NCBI GenBank assembly: GCA_963809965.1
Contig: CAWELU010000061.1
Coordinates: 186,001-250,000, forward strand
Length of the DNA stretch: 64,000 nucleotides
Direction of reading: 5' to 3'
Source: CAIWHR01 sp963809965
Lineage (GTDB): Bacteria; Pseudomonadota; Gammaproteobacteria; Burkholderiales; Casimicrobiaceae
Positions within the stretch are counted from its first letter, which is position 1. Each line of letters opens with the position of its first letter. The notes under the pieces were generated by a model, which ran no database searches, was not told where the DNA came from, and saw nothing but the letters and a program-made list of their open reading frames with translations. A program made the translations under genes and the position numbers. This document shows, piece after piece, positions 61,554-64,000 of this stretch.

Positions 61554-63686
61554 GTGGCGGACGCGCGACTGGCAAGAGTCGACGAGCTGCTCCGCTCCGG
61601 CGATCCGACCGCAGCACGCGCGTTGTCGAATGCGATCCTCGACGATCCGCAGTCGTCGATGCACGACCGGCGGACCGCGATGGTTCTGCGTTCGCATGCC
61701 CATGAGGACTTGCGCGATCTTGCGTCGGCGATTGCGGACTTGCGCGCTGCTCTCGCGATCGAGGCGCGCGACGCGCGGACGCACAATGCGCTGGGCATCC
61801 TGCTGGCGGATGCTGGGAGCGACGAAGAAGCGGCGGCGGCGTTTCGCCGCGCGACGTCACTCGACCCGAACTATGCGCGGGCGTGGAACAACCTCGGCAA
61901 CGCGTTGCGTGCCACGGGACGGCTCGAAGAGTCGAGGGATGCCTTCGAGCGTGCCGTCGCGGTCCAACCGGACTATCCGCTCGCATGGAGCAATCTCGGT
62001 ACGGTTCAACGTGATCTGGGGCAATTGGCAGCGGCGGAAGCTTCTTTGCGTCGCTCGCTGCAACTGAAAACGGACCACCAACCAGGGTTGACCGTGCTCG
62101 CCGGACTGGTCCGGCGGCAAGGTCGCATCGACGAAGCCCAGGCACTGCTCACGCACGCGGCAGCGGCGGCGCCGCGTGATACGGCCATCTTGTTCCAGCT
62201 CGCGGGTGTGCTGGCCGAGAAGGACGAGCTCGCGTCAGCGCGCTCGGTCTACCGGAACATCCGACGGCTGGATCCCGCATCGCTGCGTGCCGCGTTCGGC
62301 GAGCGCCTCGTCTTGCCGATGGTTTGCGGGCGCGCCGATGAGCCGGCGCAGGCGCGTAAGGTCTACGCCGACGGTCTTGCCGAATTGGCGCGCGAAGTTA
62401 CGCTGCTCGCCAGCGGCCGCGCATTCGCGAACGTGCTCGACGATCTTCGCTGGACCAACTTCCTGCTGGCCTACCAGGGCGAGGACGATCGCAGCTTGCA
62501 GGAGTCTTATGCACGCATCGCGGGAGCGGCGATCGAGACGGCCGACGGTGGTTGGCGGGCGCCGATTCCGCCGAGGACGCAGCCGAGCGAAAGGATCCGC
62601 GTCGGATTCGTTTCGTCGTTCCTTCACGACGGGACCGTGGGCCGTTACTTCCAGAGCTGGATTGCGGATCTCGACCGAACCGTCTTCGAGGTCTGGGTTT
62701 TCGTCACCCGCACGTCGCGCGATCCCATTGTCGATGCGATTGCGCAGCGTGCCGACCGGTTCGTGCCTCTCTCCGGCAGGGACGCCCTTCCATCGCGGCT
62801 TGCGGGCCGGATCCTGGCCGCGAAGCTCGATGCGCTGATCTATCCGGAGCTCGGGATGGACGAGACCACGTTCGCGCTCGCCGGACTGCGGCTCGCCCCG
62901 TTCCAGGCGACGGCGTGGGGTCACCCAGTCACGACCGGCCATTCGACGATCGACGCCTTCTTCACGAGCGACGCCATGGAGCCGCCAGACGCCGACTCGC
63001 ATTACAGCGAACGACTGGTAAGGTTGCCGGGGATCGGAACGCGTTACGTCATGCCGCGGGCGCGCACCAATCGCTCGCGGGTCGCGTTCGGGCTTCCAGA
63101 CGACGCCATGTTGTTCCTGTGTCCGCAATCACTGTTCAAGATCCATCCGGAAAACGATGCGCTGTTCGCGCAGGTGTTCGCCGCGGCGCCTTCGGCACGG
63201 CTCGTTGCTTTCGAAGGGCGGCACGCGGCGCTGACGGAAAAGTTTCGCCGGCGACTGGGCGGGACGTTCGAGACGATGGGACTGCGTCTGGATCAGTACC
63301 TCATCATGGTGCCGCAATGCGGGCACGACGACTACCTTCGGCTCAACTCGCTGTGCGATGCGATGCTCGACACGTTGCGTTGGTCGGGAGGAAACGCCAG
63401 TCTCGATGCACTGTCGAGCGGACTTCCCATCGTCACTTTGCCGGGGCGGTTCATGCGCGGCCGCCAGAGCGCCGGGATGCTTTCGCTGCTGGGCATCGAC
63501 GAGCTGATCGCGCGTGACGGCGACGACTACGTGCGAATCGCGGCCCGGCTCGCTTCGGATGGCACGTGGCGCGGCGCGATGCGGACGCGCATCACAGAGC
63601 GGATGCCGGTGCTTTTCGACGATCCGGCGCCGACGCGGGCGCTTGCTGAGGCGCTGCTCGCGAACACCCGAGGCGCGACGCCCTAG
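61554..63686 (+). CDS. Second TPR-GT41 (O-GlcNAc-transferase-like) enzyme
   Basis: 710 residues from GTG 61554, six bases after the first GT41 gene. TPR units run from about 1 to 235 (YARAWNNLGNALRATGRLEE, YPLAWSNLGTVQRDLGQLAA). The catalytic part starts IRVGFVSSFLHDGTVGRYFQ, with H358 at the OGT active-site His position. CPQSLFKIHPENDALF has K529, matching the UDP-contacting Lys of OGT better than its neighbour does. MLDTLRWSGGNASLDALSSG is the UDP-binding loop. It is clearly a different subgroup from the first GT41, so the two may act on different sites or sugars. Confidence 0.88.
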   Translation: MADARLARVDELLRSGDPTAARALSNAILDDPQSSMHDRRTAMVLRSHAHEDLRDLASAIADLRAALAIEARDARTHNALGILLADAGSDEEAAAAFRRATSLDPNYARAWNNLGNALRATGRLEESRDAFERAVAVQPDYPLAWSNLGTVQRDLGQLAAAEASLRRSLQLKTDHQPGLTVLAGLVRRQGRIDEAQALLTHAAAAAPRDTAILFQLAGVLAEKDELASARSVYRNIRRLDPASLRAAFGERLVLPMVCGRADEPAQARKVYADGLAELAREVTLLASGRAFANVLDDLRWTNFLLAYQGEDDRSLQESYARIAGAAIETADGGWRAPIPPRTQPSERIRVGFVSSFLHDGTVGRYFQSWIADLDRTVFEVWVFVTRTSRDPIVDAIAQRADRFVPLSGRDALPSRLAGRILAAKLDALIYPELGMDETTFALAGLRLAPFQATAWGHPVTTGHSTIDAFFTSDAMEPPDADSHYSERLVRLPGIGTRYVMPRARTNRSRVAFGLPDDAMLFLCPQSLFKIHPENDALFAQVFAAAPSARLVAFEGRHAALTEKFRRRLGGTFETMGLRLDQYLIMVPQCGHDDYLRLNSLCDAMLDTLRWSGGNASLDALSSGLPIVTLPGRFMRGRQSAGMLSLLGIDELIARDGDDYVRIAARLASDGTWRGAMRTRITERMPVLFDDPAPTRALAEALLANTRGATP

Positions 63687-64000
63687 CTGCGGCAACGTTC
63701 GGCAAGCGCTGCCGCCACATCGTGCACGACGCAATCCCAATCACCAGGTCGGGGCTGCCGAAACAACCGCGCAGTCGGGTACCACGGGCTGTCTACGCGG
63801 CCGGGCAACCACCGCCAATCCGGCGCGAAGGGGAGCAGGACCCATACGGGCTTGCCGAGCGCCCCCGCGAGATGCGCGATGCTGGTATCGACGCTGATCA
63901 CGAGATCCAGCGCTGCGACAAGCGCTGCGGTGTCGTCGAAGTCGTTGTCGGCTGAAAGGCGGACGAGTCGTCGGGCCTCCGGAACGGCCGCGATATCGTT
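63683..64000 (-). CDS. C-terminal end of a GT9-like (often TPR-linked) glycosyltransferase (runs off right edge)
   Basis: 106 residues are visible, reading to a TAG stop. LDLVISVDTSIAHLAGALGK is the nucleotide-sugar loop of heptosyltransferase-like GT9 domains. VWVLLPFAPDWRWLPGRVDS and SPWYPTARLFRQPRPGDWD are typical of long TPR proteins with this C-terminus. The N-terminal TPR part, if present, lies outside the window. Its stop shares CTAG with the stop of the opposing GT41 gene. Confidence 0.82.
   Translation of the reverse strand, partial: NDIAAVPEARRLVRLSADNDFDDTAALVAALDLVISVDTSIAHLAGALGKPVWVLLPFAPDWRWLPGRVDSPWYPTARLFRQPRPGDWDCVVHDVAAALAERCRS

Overview
The window is GC-rich DNA from a Gram-negative bacterium, most likely a betaproteobacterium (Burkholderiales, Rhodocyclales or a related uncultured lineage). 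The evidence is an outer-membrane porin, an aa3-type cytochrome oxidase operon with its betaproteobacterial accessory genes, the block grxC-secB-SH3 protein-gpsA-trmL-comF, argB next to slmA, moeB-ctpA-gpmI, and rubredoxin-thiD-thiE-hemL. I saw no rRNA or tRNA genes, CRISPR array, integrase, transposase or prophage genes.

Layout. 1-5 kb: the start of a porin gene, then a polyprenyl-phosphate sugar-1-phosphate transferase and a WbpM/PglF-type dehydratase, which initiate surface-glycan synthesis, facing a GT4 glycosyltransferase. 5-15.4 kb: housekeeping genes (argB, slmA, moeB, ctpA, gpmI, rhodanese, grxC, secB, SH3 protein, gpsA, trmL, comF). 15.5-20.4 kb: a biotin operon bioB-F-H-C-D, with no bioA. 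20.6-28.6 kb: the cytochrome c oxidase region (coxB, coxA, small membrane protein, ctaG, coxC, DUF2909, SURF1, a thioredoxin-fold membrane protein, ctaB, sco1), with no heme A synthase gene (ctaA) where one is usual. 28.7-32.4 kb: glyoxalase, rubredoxin, thiD, thiE, hemL. 32.4-34.3 kb: a DUF6065-like gene and a GT2 glycosyltransferase. 34.6-46.7 kb: a complete-looking type II secretion operon, gspE-F-G-H-I-J-K-L-M-C-D, with a lipoprotein secretin and pilus-like inner-membrane parts. 47-50.3 kb: a lipoprotein and two exported proteins of unknown function, both with clear signal peptides. 50.4-52.1 kb: a VapBC toxin-antitoxin pair and a parvulin isomerase. 52.2-64 kb: a glycan/glycosylation locus with a Wzm/Wzt ABC exporter, a GT2-GT4 fusion, a methyltransferase, a GT2, two tandem TPR-GT41 (O-GlcNAc-transferase-like) enzymes, and a GT9-like enzyme running off the right edge.

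How they work together. The left and right edges and 32-34 kb all encode surface glycan or glycoprotein synthesis. The GT41 enzymes suggest cytoplasmic protein O-glycosylation, and the ABC exporter suggests a polysaccharide exported after completion, possibly with a methylated end recognised by the Wzt C-terminal domain. The secretion operon is followed directly by two exported proteins that are candidate substrates.

Quality note. Ten apparent frameshifts split nine otherwise well-conserved genes (coxB twice, SURF1, ctaB, sco1, thiD, hemL, gspF, gspD, a methyltransferase). Every one is a net +1 base. This looks like insertion errors in the assembly rather than biology, and I annotate these genes as single reconstructed CDSs.
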